Assembly (NCBI RefSeq): GCF_900188355.1
Contig: NZ_FZNX01000007.1
Location: forward strand, 62,001 to 126,000
Length of the DNA: 64,000 bases
Source: Lutibacter flavus
Lineage (GTDB): Bacteria > Bacteroidota > Bacteroidia > Flavobacteriales > Flavobacteriaceae
Direction of reading: 5' to 3'
Below are positions 17,848 to 27,395 of this stretch, in pieces. Positions within the stretch are counted from its first letter, which is position 1. Each line of letters opens with the position of its first letter. The position numbers were made by a program, and so were the translations under genes. The notes under the pieces were generated by a model. The model saw only the letters and a program-made list of their open reading frames with translations, made no database searches and was not told the origin of the DNA.

Positions 17848-20800
17848 ATGAAATTCATGAATCGAGGTTACAAAATTTTAGTTTCTCTGATGCTTCTGTT
17901 GGGTACTTGTATAAGTATGTATGCACAAGAGAGAACAATATCAGGTACTGTAGTGTCTGATGAAACGGGTCCTTTACCTGGAGTTAACGTCATAATAAAA
18001 GGCACAACAAATGGTACCTTAACAGATTTTGACGGAAACTATACAGTAAAAGCTAATTTAGGAGATATTTTAATTTTTAGTTACGTTGGAATGATTCCTA
18101 TCGAACGAACGGTTACAACTTCTAATGTAATTAACGTTGCTTTAAAAGTGGATAGTAATTTATTAGAAGAAGTCGTTATTGTAGCTTATGGATCTCAATC
18201 TAGAAATTCACTTACTGGATCTGTAAGTGTAATAGACCAAGAGCAAGTAGAAAATGCAACTTTCTCTAATCCTGTAAAAAGTTTAGAAGGTTTAGTTTCC
18301 GGATTGAGAGTAATTCAAGCTAGTGGTCAACCTGGTTCTGATCCTATAATTAGAATTAGAGGGTTTGGTTCTATAAATGCTGATAGTTCTCCACTTATTG
18401 TTTTAGATGGTGTTCCTTATTCCGGAAGTTTAAGCAGTATAAATCCTAAAGATATTGAGTCAACTTCTATTTTAAAAGATGCTTCTTCAACTTCTTTATA
18501 TGGTAATAAAGCTTCTAATGGTGTTTTATTAATTACCACAAAAAAAGGTTCTAGTGGCACAACAAAAATAAGTATAGATAGTAGGTTTGGGACAACGCAG
18601 AGAGGTGCTAAGGAATATAACATTATCAAAACACCAGGTGAATTTTATGAATCTTATCATAGTGTATTAGCTAATTCTGAATTTTACGCGCAAAATGTTG
18701 CCGGAACTCCTATAACTATCCAGCAAGCTAGACAATTTGCATCTGATAATTTAATTGATCGATTAGGGAATTATAATTTATATGATGTTCCAAATAATCA
18801 ATTAGTTGATCCTTCAACTGGAAAACTAAATAGCTCGGCAAATCTTTTAGTAAATGATAAATGGGAAGATGCTCTATTTAGAGATGCAGCTACTTTTAGT
18901 TCTAATAATTTTAGTCTTTCAGGAGGCTCAGATGATGTAACTTACTATTTATCATTAGGTACAGAGACTAATAATGGATATACTGTTCGAAGTAGTTTTA
19001 AAAGACATACAGCTCGTTTAAAAGCTAGTTCTGCTAAGATATTTAATGTACTAACATTAAGTGGTGATGTTTCATATGCAAAATCTAAAAGTCAAGCAGT
19101 TCCTGGTACTTTAACTATGGCTGGTGTTCCTACAACAAATTTTGCTAACGCTTTCTTTTGGAATAGAAGAATTGCTCCAATTTATCCTGTTTATCAATAT
19201 GATGAGAATTGGAATCCCATTGAAGATCCTAATAATCCTGGTGGATTGGCTTACGACTTTGGTGCTCCGCAATTTTTCCCTGATGGAACCAGTAGAGGAG
19301 CAAGAAATTATGCTGTAGGAGAACACCCTCTTGCTGTAATTGAAAACACTATAGATGAGAATGTAAGAGATAATTTTAATGGTGGTTTAAGGGCTAAATT
19401 TGATTTGCTTTTTGGGTTCAAGTTTGAGTATGTTATGAACTATTTAACCCAAATAGATCAAGGAACTGATTTCACAAAGCCAGGTGCTGGAGCTTTTGCT
19501 GCAGCCCAAAATGGACTTTTAGAAAATAATAGAGATAATTTTTCTGCTTTCACAAATCAACAATTATTAACTTGGAAAAAAGATAATGATAGGCATAGCT
19601 TCGATGTACTTTTAGGACATGAAACCTATGAAGAAAAATTTACAACTCTATCTCTTTCAAAAAGAAATCTAATTGGAGATTTAAGCCCAATATTAGATAA
19701 TACTGCTGTATATGCATCAGCTAGTAATTACAACACTAACTATACAACCGAGGGGTATTTTTCTAGGTTTATTTACGGGTTAGATAATACTTATTACTTA
19801 AATTTAACTGGCAGATATGATGCTTCTTCTGTTTTTCATCCAGACGAACGTTGGGGTGCATTTTGGTCTGCCGGTGCTTCATGGGTTATGAGTAATGAAG
19901 ATTTCATGGAAGATTCTGAAATCATAGATTATGCAAAATTAGTCGCAAACTATGGTACTACTGGTAACGATAGAATATTTTATGAAGGTACTGTAGTTCG
20001 AAATCTTGTAGCTTACGAAAACCAATATATTATAGATGAAAATAATGGTGCATTAACACAAACATTATCGTTTTTAGGTAATGAAGATCTGACTTGGGAA
20101 AAGTCAGCCAGTCTTGATATTGCTTATGAAATGAGTTTATTTGATAACGTAAACCTTTCTTTAGGTTATTACAGAAAAAAATCTAATGACCTTTTATTTA
20201 ATACTCCATTACCTATATCAACAGGGCAAGCTTCTAGACCAAAAAATTCAGGATCTATGGTTAATAGTGGAATTGAAACCGAAATTTCATGGAATGCTAT
20301 AAAAAAGGAAAACATTAATGTTAATTTTTATGCAAACCTTTCTACACTTAATAATGAAATAACTGCACTGCCTGATGATAATGAACCAATACAAGTAGGT
20401 AATTATCGTAGAGAAGTAGGTAAAAGTATTTTTGATTACTATATGAGAAAATCGGCTGGTGTAAATCCTGAAAATGGTAATGCTCAATGGTACACAGAAG
20501 ATGAAGCAACTGGTGAAGACATAATTACAGAAGACTTCTCTGAAGCTGATAGATATTTCCTTGGTAAACAAGCAATACCAGATATAACAGGAGGGTTTGG
20601 TGCTAATGTAAAAGTAGGTGATTTTTCATTAGGGCTACAGTTTGCATACCAAGTAGGAGGTTATGGTATTGATAATGAGTATTTTGGATTGCTGGGTGCT
20701 ACTCAAAATGTTACCAATTTCGCAGATTATGATAAAACGTGGACTGTAGATAACCCTACAGCTAGTTTACCTAGAGTTGACCCTTTAAGTTCAAACCAAT

Positions 20801-21060
20801 ATAATATTTCGGATATTTATTTAGTAGACTTAAGTTACTTGAGTTTGAGTAATATTAACTTGGCTTACACGATTAATAATGAAGATATTAAAAAATACCA
20901 CATCGATAATATCCGATTTTATGGAACTATAGGTAACGCATTTTTATTATATAGTGCAAGACAAGGTTATGACCCTCGTTTGAATTCGGTAGGATCGTCT
21001 TCTGCTGAATATGGTGCCAATAGAACTATTGCTTTTGGAGTAAATATAAATCTTAATTAA
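17848..21060 (+). CDS. SusC/RagA-type TonB-linked outer-membrane transporter
   Basis: A 1070-residue outer-membrane porin that imports a substrate captured by its SusD partner, powered by TonB. A signal peptide (1-26, ending MYAQ) is followed by a CarboxypepD_reg-like domain (about 29-110, ISGTVVSDETGPLPGVNVII), a plug (about 115-235, with GSDPIIRIRGFGSIN and SILKDASSTSLYGNKASNGV), and then the 22-strand barrel ending in an aromatic-poor IAFGVNINLN. It is followed after 10 bp by susD. No glycosidase or protease is adjacent, so the substrate is not evident. A LytS/LytTR pair is divergent upstream and may control it. Confidence 0.95.
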   Translation: MKFMNRGYKILVSLMLLLGTCISMYAQERTISGTVVSDETGPLPGVNVIIKGTTNGTLTDFDGNYTVKANLGDILIFSYVGMIPIERTVTTSNVINVALKVDSNLLEEVVIVAYGSQSRNSLTGSVSVIDQEQVENATFSNPVKSLEGLVSGLRVIQASGQPGSDPIIRIRGFGSINADSSPLIVLDGVPYSGSLSSINPKDIESTSILKDASSTSLYGNKASNGVLLITTKKGSSGTTKISIDSRFGTTQRGAKEYNIIKTPGEFYESYHSVLANSEFYAQNVAGTPITIQQARQFASDNLIDRLGNYNLYDVPNNQLVDPSTGKLNSSANLLVNDKWEDALFRDAATFSSNNFSLSGGSDDVTYYLSLGTETNNGYTVRSSFKRHTARLKASSAKIFNVLTLSGDVSYAKSKSQAVPGTLTMAGVPTTNFANAFFWNRRIAPIYPVYQYDENWNPIEDPNNPGGLAYDFGAPQFFPDGTSRGARNYAVGEHPLAVIENTIDENVRDNFNGGLRAKFDLLFGFKFEYVMNYLTQIDQGTDFTKPGAGAFAAAQNGLLENNRDNFSAFTNQQLLTWKKDNDRHSFDVLLGHETYEEKFTTLSLSKRNLIGDLSPILDNTAVYASASNYNTNYTTEGYFSRFIYGLDNTYYLNLTGRYDASSVFHPDERWGAFWSAGASWVMSNEDFMEDSEIIDYAKLVANYGTTGNDRIFYEGTVVRNLVAYENQYIIDENNGALTQTLSFLGNEDLTWEKSASLDIAYEMSLFDNVNLSLGYYRKKSNDLLFNTPLPISTGQASRPKNSGSMVNSGIETEISWNAIKKENINVNFYANLSTLNNEITALPDDNEPIQVGNYRREVGKSIFDYYMRKSAGVNPENGNAQWYTEDEATGEDIITEDFSEADRYFLGKQAIPDITGGFGANVKVGDFSLGLQFAYQVGGYGIDNEYFGLLGATQNVTNFADYDKTWTVDNPTASLPRVDPLSSNQYNISDIYLVDLSYLSLSNINLAYTINNEDIKKYHIDNIRFYGTIGNAFLLYSARQGYDPRLNSVGSSSAEYGANRTIAFGVNINLN

Positions 21061-21070
21061 ATAACTAATT

Positions 21071-22558
21071 ATGAAACAAAATAAATTTTTAAATGTGCAA
21101 TTAAGCAAATATTTTGTCTTTATCTTCTCAATAACATTTTTTATTTCTTGTGCTGATTTAGATCAAGATTTTGCAGAGGAAAGATACCATACCTCATCAC
21201 ATGCTACAGCAATTTCAGCTGCTGGTGGTACTCAAGGTCTTAAAGCGTTAGATGCTGCCATTTTATCTTATCTTAGAGATGGTGAAGCTTCTGAAGATGA
21301 ATTCGGATTAAAAGCTGTGGATCTTGGTATGGATTTAAGAAGTAATGACATGGATATGAGTAGAAATACTTGGTTTGGTGCTTACAATAATTATGATAAT
21401 GTAGGTTTAACCTATAATGATAATGATTTTCTTTGGGAGTTCTTTTATAAAGTTATTAATAATGCTAATGGAATAATAAATACTATACCTGATGATGCCC
21501 CTGAAGAAGTATTAGTTTTTAAATATAAATCTTATACTTATAGAGCCATAGCTTACTTCTATCTAATCAGAATTTATCAGCATACTAGAGCTGATGATTC
21601 AACAGATGCTATACCTATAGATTTTGGAGATTTTGTTGGAGAACCGAAATCTACTGTGGGTGAAGTAAAACAACTAATTCTTGATGATTTAACATTGGCT
21701 TATAATGGGTTGGAAACATATTCCAGAGCTTCAAAAGAAGAGATTGATGCTAGTGTAGTAGCGGCATACCTTGCCAGGTATCATTTAACTTATGAAAATT
21801 GGCTGGAAGCTGAAAATTTTGCAGACATTGCAATGAATGCAGGTAGCATAAGTGATGATGTTATTCACGGTTTTGACGAGCTTTCGTTATCAGAAGCTAT
21901 ATGGGGGGCTGTGGTTACAGATGCAACATCTGAAATATACGCTTCATTCTTTTCGCACATAAGCCAAATAAATGATGGGTATAGTGGTTGGAATCATTTC
22001 AAGACAGTAAATTCTAATTTGTATGATATGATACCAGCAACCGACAAAAGACTAGCTTGGTTTGCTGATCAGGAGTATCCTCCAGGAACAATATTAGTTC
22101 CGGGTACATGGGGGCATTATAATATAACACCAAAGTATACAAGTCTAAAATTTATAGCACAACCTGGACCTGGTGAATTTATTGGAGATTATATATACCT
22201 AAGGAATACAGAGTTTTACTTAGCTAAAGCAGAAGCTTTAGCTAGACAAGGCAAAGACGCTGAGGCTCAACAAGTATTATTTGATTTAAATACTGTTAGA
22301 GACCTTTCTTATGTAAAATCAACGAATACAGGTCAAGATTTAATTGATGAAATTCTAATCTATAGAAGAATTGAATTGTGGGGTGATGGTGTTGCTTCTT
22401 TTGATATGGCTAGAACTGGAGTAGGGTTAAATAGAAAAGATGGTAGATTAAACCTTGTAATGCCTGGTGCCGACCTTGAAATACCAGCATTTGGTGATAG
22501 GATGATTTATCAAATACCTCAAAGAGAAGTTGATGCTAATTCTAATTTTGACAATTAA
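21071..22558 (+). CDS. SusD/RagB-type substrate-binding lipoprotein
   Basis: A 495-residue surface lipoprotein with a lipobox at FFISC (Cys27). The SusD helical TPR-like core is recognisable by AYFYLIRIYQH (about 160), AAYLARYHLTYENWLEAENF, LRNTEFYLAKAEALARQGK (about 380) and the terminal IYQIPQREVDANSN. It acts as the lid of the SusC transporter. It is cotranscribed with susC and ends at a terminator at 22604. Confidence 0.95.
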   Translation: MKQNKFLNVQLSKYFVFIFSITFFISCADLDQDFAEERYHTSSHATAISAAGGTQGLKALDAAILSYLRDGEASEDEFGLKAVDLGMDLRSNDMDMSRNTWFGAYNNYDNVGLTYNDNDFLWEFFYKVINNANGIINTIPDDAPEEVLVFKYKSYTYRAIAYFYLIRIYQHTRADDSTDAIPIDFGDFVGEPKSTVGEVKQLILDDLTLAYNGLETYSRASKEEIDASVVAAYLARYHLTYENWLEAENFADIAMNAGSISDDVIHGFDELSLSEAIWGAVVTDATSEIYASFFSHISQINDGYSGWNHFKTVNSNLYDMIPATDKRLAWFADQEYPPGTILVPGTWGHYNITPKYTSLKFIAQPGPGEFIGDYIYLRNTEFYLAKAEALARQGKDAEAQQVLFDLNTVRDLSYVKSTNTGQDLIDEILIYRRIELWGDGVASFDMARTGVGLNRKDGRLNLVMPGADLEIPAFGDRMIYQIPQREVDANSNFDN

Positions 22559-22603
22559 TTATTACAATAATATTTAGTTTATTTTCAAACTAAAAATTTT
22601 TAC

Positions 22604-22633
22604 AAAACCAGAGAAATCTTTTTCTCTGGTTTT
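22604..22633 (+). terminator. Intrinsic terminator after susD
   Basis: aaaaccagagaaa and tttctctggtttt form a perfect stem around tctt and are followed by a short T-rich tail. Confidence 0.85.
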
Positions 22634-22980
22634 AATTCAGTTGTATTCTATCCCAAAATTTAATGTGTAATTGTTAAAGAGTCAAAGACCAATTTACTAA
22701 GAGGGTTGTCAACTTTTTTGAATATTTATTGTCAGAATTTTTGTTGCAAGTCCTTTATTGCTTTGCATTTGGAATATGGACAGTAAATCACAGCAACAGA
22801 AAGGTGTTGAGGATAGCTTACACTTAAAATAAAAGGCTTTGGATGGCCGGTCTATTAGCCAAATTAATAAAATAAACCCTACTTTCAATTTTTCTAATGC
22901 ATAATTTGGGTTTAACTTTAAAAACAAAACTTAAAAAAATCGCCTAAAAATTACCTTTTTAGACGACCTCTTTTTTTTAC
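22634..22980 (+). other. Noncoding region ending in a second terminator-like hairpin
   Basis: I see no gene between the susD terminator and pyrF. At 22940-22966 tcgcctaaaaa pairs with tttttagacga (one mismatch), followed by a nine-T tract, so it looks like a functional + strand terminator. Nothing upstream within 300 bp explains it, which leaves room for a small RNA or a decayed gene in 22650-22940. A 72-codon minus-strand frame at 22709-22927 has no recognisable domain and an odd composition, and I do not call it a gene. Confidence 0.5.
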
Positions 22981-23134
22981 TTCATAAAATAAGTAGTTCG
23001 TATCAAAATTATAAGTTGGACTTATATTTCTAGCTAGTTTAGATATCAAATTACAAAACTTTGTTTTCGATTATATAATTATTTGAATTAATTTATAAAA
23101 TTGAAAAACAGCAATGTAATTGTTTGAATTATAT

Positions 23135-23165
23135 AAGCCAAGGAGTCATTAACCTTGGCTTTTTA
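23135..23165. terminator. Hairpin at the pyrF 3' end
   Basis: aagccaagg (23135-23143) and ccttggctt (23153-23161) are perfect 9-bp arms. The T tract is on the + side, and the pyrF side is only A/T-rich. It is placed directly after the pyrF stop codon. Confidence 0.65.
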
Positions 23166-23978
23166 TTTTGAAAGAATTTGTGCCATTTCTTGTTGTAATA
23201 TATAAGCTGCTTTTTGAGCTGCTTTAACAAAGTTTTCATCATTGCCAGCATAAATAATTCCTCTTGAAGAATTAATTAGTAAGCCACATTCTTTAGTTAA
23301 ACCGTATTTACAAACATCTTGTAAATTACCACCTTGTGCACCAACTCCAGGCACTAATAAAAAGTGATTTGGAACAATTTTTCTAATTTCTGCAAAGTAT
23401 TCAGCTTTTGTAGCACCAACAACAAACATTAAATTTTCTGAATTTTTCCAAGTTAATGCAGTTTTTAAAACTTCCTTATATAACTCATTATTTCCAGTTT
23501 TTAATCCTTGAAAATCTAAACCTCCTTTATTAGATGTTAAAGCTAATAAAATGGTTGTTTTATTTTCAAATGCTAAAAATGGTTCAACGGAATCACTTCC
23601 CATATAAGGAGCAACAGTTATAGAATCAAAATTTAAATCTTCAAAAAAAGCTTTTGCATACATAGATGAAGTATTTCCAATATCACCACGTTTTGCATCG
23701 GCAATGGTAAAGATTTCAGGATAATTTTCATTTATATAATTAATGGTTTTTTCCAAGGCTTTCCAACCTTTTAAGCCATAAGCTTCGTAAAAAGCCGTAT
23801 TTGGTTTAAATGCAACTGCTAAATGATGTGTAGCGTCAATAATTTGTTTGTTAAACTCAAAAATCGGATCTTCTTCTGTTAATAAATGCGTTGGAATTTT
23901 TGCTAAATCTACATCTAAACCAATGCATAAAAATGATTTTTTTTGTTGAATTTGAGTAATTAGTTCTTGTTTGTTCAT
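23163..23978 (-). CDS. pyrF: Orotidine 5'-phosphate decarboxylase (type 2)
   Basis: PyrF removes CO2 from OMP to give UMP, the last step of de novo pyrimidine synthesis. The ATG at 23978 gives 271 residues, the usual length for the type 2 family; the frame extends 8 codons further only with a TTG. Signatures are [33 protein letters not shown] (catalytic Lys-Asp) and [11 protein letters not shown]. It is divergent from the permease gene at 24053, with 74 bp between them. Confidence 0.95.
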   Translation of the reverse strand: MNKQELITQIQQKKSFLCIGLDVDLAKIPTHLLTEEDPIFEFNKQIIDATHHLAVAFKPNTAFYEAYGLKGWKALEKTINYINENYPEIFTIADAKRGDIGNTSSMYAKAFFEDLNFDSITVAPYMGSDSVEPFLAFENKTTILLALTSNKGGLDFQGLKTGNNELYKEVLKTALTWKNSENLMFVVGATKAEYFAEIRKIVPNHFLLVPGVGAQGGNLQDVCKYGLTKECGLLINSSRGIIYAGNDENFVKAAQKAAYILQQEMAQILSK

Positions 23979-24052
23979 GTTTTCAAATAAAGAATTACGC
24001 AAAAGTAGTAATTTTAATAGTTTAAGTTATATTTGTTTTCAAATTATCAATA

Positions 24053-25129
24053 TTGTTTAGCTATATAATTAATAAAATATTTTACGGGTTATTAACGCTT
24101 TTTGGCGTGGTAACAGTTATTTTCTTTTTATTTAATATATTACCTGGTGATCCCGCTAGAATGATGTTAGATCAGCGAGAGGATAGTGAGCAGTTAGAGA
24201 ATATTAGAAAAAAATATGGATTTGATCAGTCAATTTCAACTCAGTATTTGTATTATTTAAACGATTTATCTCCAGTTTCTATTCATAGTAAAAGGCCAGA
24301 TAATTACACTTATTTAAGTAAGGACAAATATGCATACACAAGTTTGTTTTCTACTAATAATAAAGAGTTGGTTCTTAAATATCCTTATTTAAGAAAGTCA
24401 TTTCAAAAAAATGATAAAGATGTATCTGAAATTATATCAGAAACTATGCCCAATACAGCTATTTTAGCTGTTTCAGCTATTACAATTGCTATTATTATTG
24501 GTGTTTTTTTTGGGGTTATTTCAGCGTTGTATAAAGATACTTTTTTCGATAGAATAATTTCCATAATTAGCACTTTAGGAATGAGTGTTCCATCATTTTT
24601 CTCTGCTATTTTATTTGCGTGGTTATTTGGTTTTGTACTACATAAATACACGAATTTAAATATGACTGGTAGCCTATATGAAGTTGATGATTTTGGTGAG
24701 GAAATTTACATTCAATGGAAAAACTTATTATTACCGTCAATAGTATTGGGTATTAGACCTTTAGCGGTTGTGATTCAACTTACAAGAAATTCATTGTTAG
24801 AAGTTCTAAATCAAGACTATATAAGAACGGCAAGAGCAAAAGGACTTTCTACCTTTAAGGTAATTAAAACGCATGCCTTAAAAAACTCTTTAAATCCAGT
24901 TGTCACAGCTATATCCGGCTGGTTTGCATCTATGTTGGCGGGTGCAGTTTTTGTTGAATACATTTTTAATTGGAATGGCTTAGGGAAAGAAATTGTAAAT
25001 GCTTTAAACTCTTTAGATTTACCAGTAATTATGGGCAGTGTTTTAATAATTGCTTCTATGTTTATTTTAATTAATATTTTAGTTGATGTTATTTATGGTC
25101 TTTTAGATCCAAGAATACGTTTAAAATAA
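24053..25129 (+). CDS. ABC transporter permease, OppB/DppB type
   Basis: A 358-residue inner-membrane permease for peptides or related solutes. It has an N-terminal membrane helix followed by LPGDPARMMLDQ, a long periplasmic insert (about 45-130), and then five helices with the EAA loop (IRTARAKGLSTFKVIKTHAL, about 262-282). The start is a TTG; no ATG is available upstream of the first helix. No binding protein, second permease or ATPase is adjacent, so it is a lone permease at this locus, as often seen in flavobacteria. The substrate is not evident. Confidence 0.88.
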   Translation: MFSYIINKIFYGLLTLFGVVTVIFFLFNILPGDPARMMLDQREDSEQLENIRKKYGFDQSISTQYLYYLNDLSPVSIHSKRPDNYTYLSKDKYAYTSLFSTNNKELVLKYPYLRKSFQKNDKDVSEIISETMPNTAILAVSAITIAIIIGVFFGVISALYKDTFFDRIISIISTLGMSVPSFFSAILFAWLFGFVLHKYTNLNMTGSLYEVDDFGEEIYIQWKNLLLPSIVLGIRPLAVVIQLTRNSLLEVLNQDYIRTARAKGLSTFKVIKTHALKNSLNPVVTAISGWFASMLAGAVFVEYIFNWNGLGKEIVNALNSLDLPVIMGSVLIIASMFILINILVDVIYGLLDPRIRLK

Positions 25130-25254
25130 AGATTTTAAGTTGTTTATGCATCGAAAACGATTGCGGAAACATTCCATTTTTTACGATGTTTTTAAAGCAT
25201 AATAATGTATTTTTGTGATGTTAAAAAGATAGATTAAAAGTAAAATAATATACC

Positions 25255-26013
25255 ATGAGAAAACAAATAGTTGCAGGTAACTGGAAAATGAATAATGATT
25301 TAGATGCGTCTAAATCTTTAGTAAAAAAAATTGCTAAAGGAATTAAGAAGGAGAAACTTAAAAAAACAAGAGTAATTGTTGCCCCAACATTTGTTAGTTT
25401 GGCAAAAGTTGCTGATAAAGCAAAAGGAACAAAAGTAGAGGTAGCTGCTCAAAATATGCATTTTGAAAAAAGTGGAGCTTTTACAGGTGAAATTTCAGCA
25501 GATATGTTGAAGTCAGTTGGAGTAGAAATTGTTATTTTAGGTCACTCTGAAAGAAGAGAATATTTTGGTGAAACAGATGAAATATTAGCAAAAAAAGTAG
25601 ATACTGCTTTGGCGAATAAAATGGAAGTTATTTTCTGTTTTGGAGAAGTTTTAGAAGATAGAAAATCTGAGAATCATTTTAAAGTTGTTGAAAGTCAAAT
25701 TAAAAATGGATTGTTTCATTTAGAAGCAAATGCTTGGAAAAATATTGTATTAGCTTACGAACCAGTTTGGGCAATTGGAACTGGAGAAACTGCTTCACCA
25801 GAACAAGCTCAAGAAATGCATGCTTTTATTCGTAAAATAGTTGCTGATAAATACAATGCTGAAGTTGCCGAAAATGTTTCAATTTTATATGGAGGAAGTG
25901 TTAAACCTTCAAATGCCAAAGAAATTTTTTCAAAAGAAGATGTTGATGGAGGATTAATTGGTGGGGCTGCTTTAAATGCTGATGATTTTTTAGCATTGGT
26001 AAAATCATTCTAA
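25255..26013 (+). CDS. tpiA: Triosephosphate isomerase
   Basis: TpiA interconverts DHAP and glyceraldehyde 3-phosphate in glycolysis and gluconeogenesis. The 252 residues are standard. Active-site features are AGNWKMNND (Asn and Lys near the start), ILGHSERREYFGE (His), AYEPVWAIGTGETA (Glu) and LYGGSVKPSNA. TATTTTTG at 25208-25215 fits a -7 box about 40 bp upstream of the ATG. A strong hairpin follows, so it is probably monocistronic. Confidence 0.97.
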   Translation: MRKQIVAGNWKMNNDLDASKSLVKKIAKGIKKEKLKKTRVIVAPTFVSLAKVADKAKGTKVEVAAQNMHFEKSGAFTGEISADMLKSVGVEIVILGHSERREYFGETDEILAKKVDTALANKMEVIFCFGEVLEDRKSENHFKVVESQIKNGLFHLEANAWKNIVLAYEPVWAIGTGETASPEQAQEMHAFIRKIVADKYNAEVAENVSILYGGSVKPSNAKEIFSKEDVDGGLIGGAALNADDFLALVKSF

Positions 26014-26043
26014 GTAAAATTTAAATTACTTATAAAATTTAAG

Positions 26044-26083
26044 ATACGGTTTTCTTTCAATTTGAAAGGAAACCGTATTTTTG
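26044..26083 (+). terminator. Intrinsic terminator after tpiA
   Basis: atacggttttcttt pairs with aaaggaaaccgtat, followed by tttttg. The same bases hold a -7-like TATTTTTG (26076-26083) that could serve prmA. Confidence 0.8.
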
Positions 26084-26104
26084 CATTTGGAAATAATTGT
26101 ACAC

Positions 26105-26935
26105 ATGATAAAATATATTGGTTATACATTTAAAGTAGCTCCTAAAGAACCAGCAACAGAAATTTTGATTGCACAATTGGGCTTTGCAGGCTTTGAGAGC
26201 TTTGTGGAAAATGAAGATGGAGTTACAGCATATATTCAAGAAGACGATTGGAATTCAACTATGTTAGACGATATTCAAATTTTAAACTCAAATGAGTTTG
26301 AAATTTCTTATAAAGAAGAAGTTATAGAACAGACTAACTGGAATAGCGAATGGGAAAAGAATTTCAATCCTATTCAAGTGGATAATTTGGTTAGTATTAG
26401 AGCACCATTTCACGAAAATCCAAATTTAAAATACGATATTGTTATTGAGCCAAAAATGAGTTTTGGTACGGGACATCATGAAACTACCCATATGATGGTT
26501 CAGCAATTATTAGAACTTGATTTAACGGATAAAAAAGTTTTAGATATGGGTTGTGGAACTGGAATTTTAGCAATTTTTGCTGAAATGAAAGGCGCAAAAC
26601 TAATTGATGCAATTGATATTGATAATTGGTGTTATTTAAATTCTGTTGAAAATGTAGAACGTAATAATTGCAGTAATATTTCCGTATTTGAAGGCGATGC
26701 TTCGTTATTATTAAATAAAAAATATGATGTAATTATAGCCAATATAAATAGAAATATTTTGTTGAATGATATGCAAGCCTATATGAATTGTTTAAATGAA
26801 GAAGGAACTATTTTATTTAGCGGTTTTTATCAAGAGGATATTCCAATTATTGATGCGGAAGTATCTAAATATGGATTAAAAATTGATAAAATATTTGAAC
26901 GAAATAATTGGGTTTCATTGCGATATAAAAAATAA
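26105..26935 (+). CDS. prmA: Ribosomal protein L11 methyltransferase
   Basis: PrmA trimethylates ribosomal protein L11. From the ATG at 26105 the protein has 276 residues; the frame runs 8 codons further to a TTG. An N-terminal substrate-recognition domain (about 1-110) is followed by SAM motif KVLDMGCGTGILAIFAEMKG (about 160-180), DIDNWCYLNSVENVERNN and DVIIANINRNI (catalytic-loop equivalent NxNR). It lies 16 bp before clpS on the same strand, an order common in flavobacteria. Confidence 0.95.
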   Translation: MIKYIGYTFKVAPKEPATEILIAQLGFAGFESFVENEDGVTAYIQEDDWNSTMLDDIQILNSNEFEISYKEEVIEQTNWNSEWEKNFNPIQVDNLVSIRAPFHENPNLKYDIVIEPKMSFGTGHHETTHMMVQQLLELDLTDKKVLDMGCGTGILAIFAEMKGAKLIDAIDIDNWCYLNSVENVERNNCSNISVFEGDASLLLNKKYDVIIANINRNILLNDMQAYMNCLNEEGTILFSGFYQEDIPIIDAEVSKYGLKIDKIFERNNWVSLRYKK

Positions 26936-26951
26936 TTTTTACATTAGCAAA

Positions 26952-27227
26952 ATGAGTACAAAAAAGAAAATACAAGAAGAAGTTGATACATTAGAAAAAG
27001 AAACCAATCAAAATGAGATTGTTTTATTTAATGATGATGTAAATACGTTTGACCATGTAATTGATTCTTTGGTTGAAATTTGTGACCATACTTTGGAGCA
27101 GGCTGAGCAATGTGCTATTCTTGTGCATTATAAAGGGAAATGTACCGTTAAAACAGGTGAGTATAATGATTTAAAGCCAAGATGTTCTAGTCTGTTAACT
27201 AAAGGATTATCGGCTGAGATAGTATAA
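26952..27227 (+). CDS. clpS: ATP-dependent Clp protease adaptor ClpS
   Basis: ClpS delivers N-degron substrates to ClpAP (or ClpC) protease. The protein has 91 residues from the ATG at 26952. The core has VLFNDDVNTFDHVIDSL (Asn-Asp substrate-pocket motif), QAEQCAILVHYKGKCTVKTG and a terminal helix. The sequence upstream of the ATG overlaps the end of prmA and is not coding in this frame. It ends at a perfect hairpin. Confidence 0.95.
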   Translation: MSTKKKIQEEVDTLEKETNQNEIVLFNDDVNTFDHVIDSLVEICDHTLEQAEQCAILVHYKGKCTVKTGEYNDLKPRCSSLLTKGLSAEIV

Positions 27228-27257
27228 AAAAAGTCAATATCATAAATATTGACTTTT
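27226..27257. terminator. Intrinsic terminator after clpS
   Basis: aaaagtcaatat pairs perfectly with atattgactttt around cataa, with A and T tracts on both sides, so it could also end transcripts from the minus side. Confidence 0.88.
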
Positions 27258-27395
27258 CCAAAGAGTTACGTTAATCAAAGAACATTAATAACTATTTATA
27301 AAAAAAGAAAATAACTCTTTAATAGTTTGACGTAATAAACTTAGAATAATTACAAAAATTCCAAATCTAATCTAGATTTTTCAGAATATAAAAAA

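Noticed and set aside
22709-22927. 72-codon minus-strand frame, possible small cysteine-containing protein
   Set aside because: There is no domain, no promoter or ribosome-binding clue and no neighbour support; the region is better described as noncoding.
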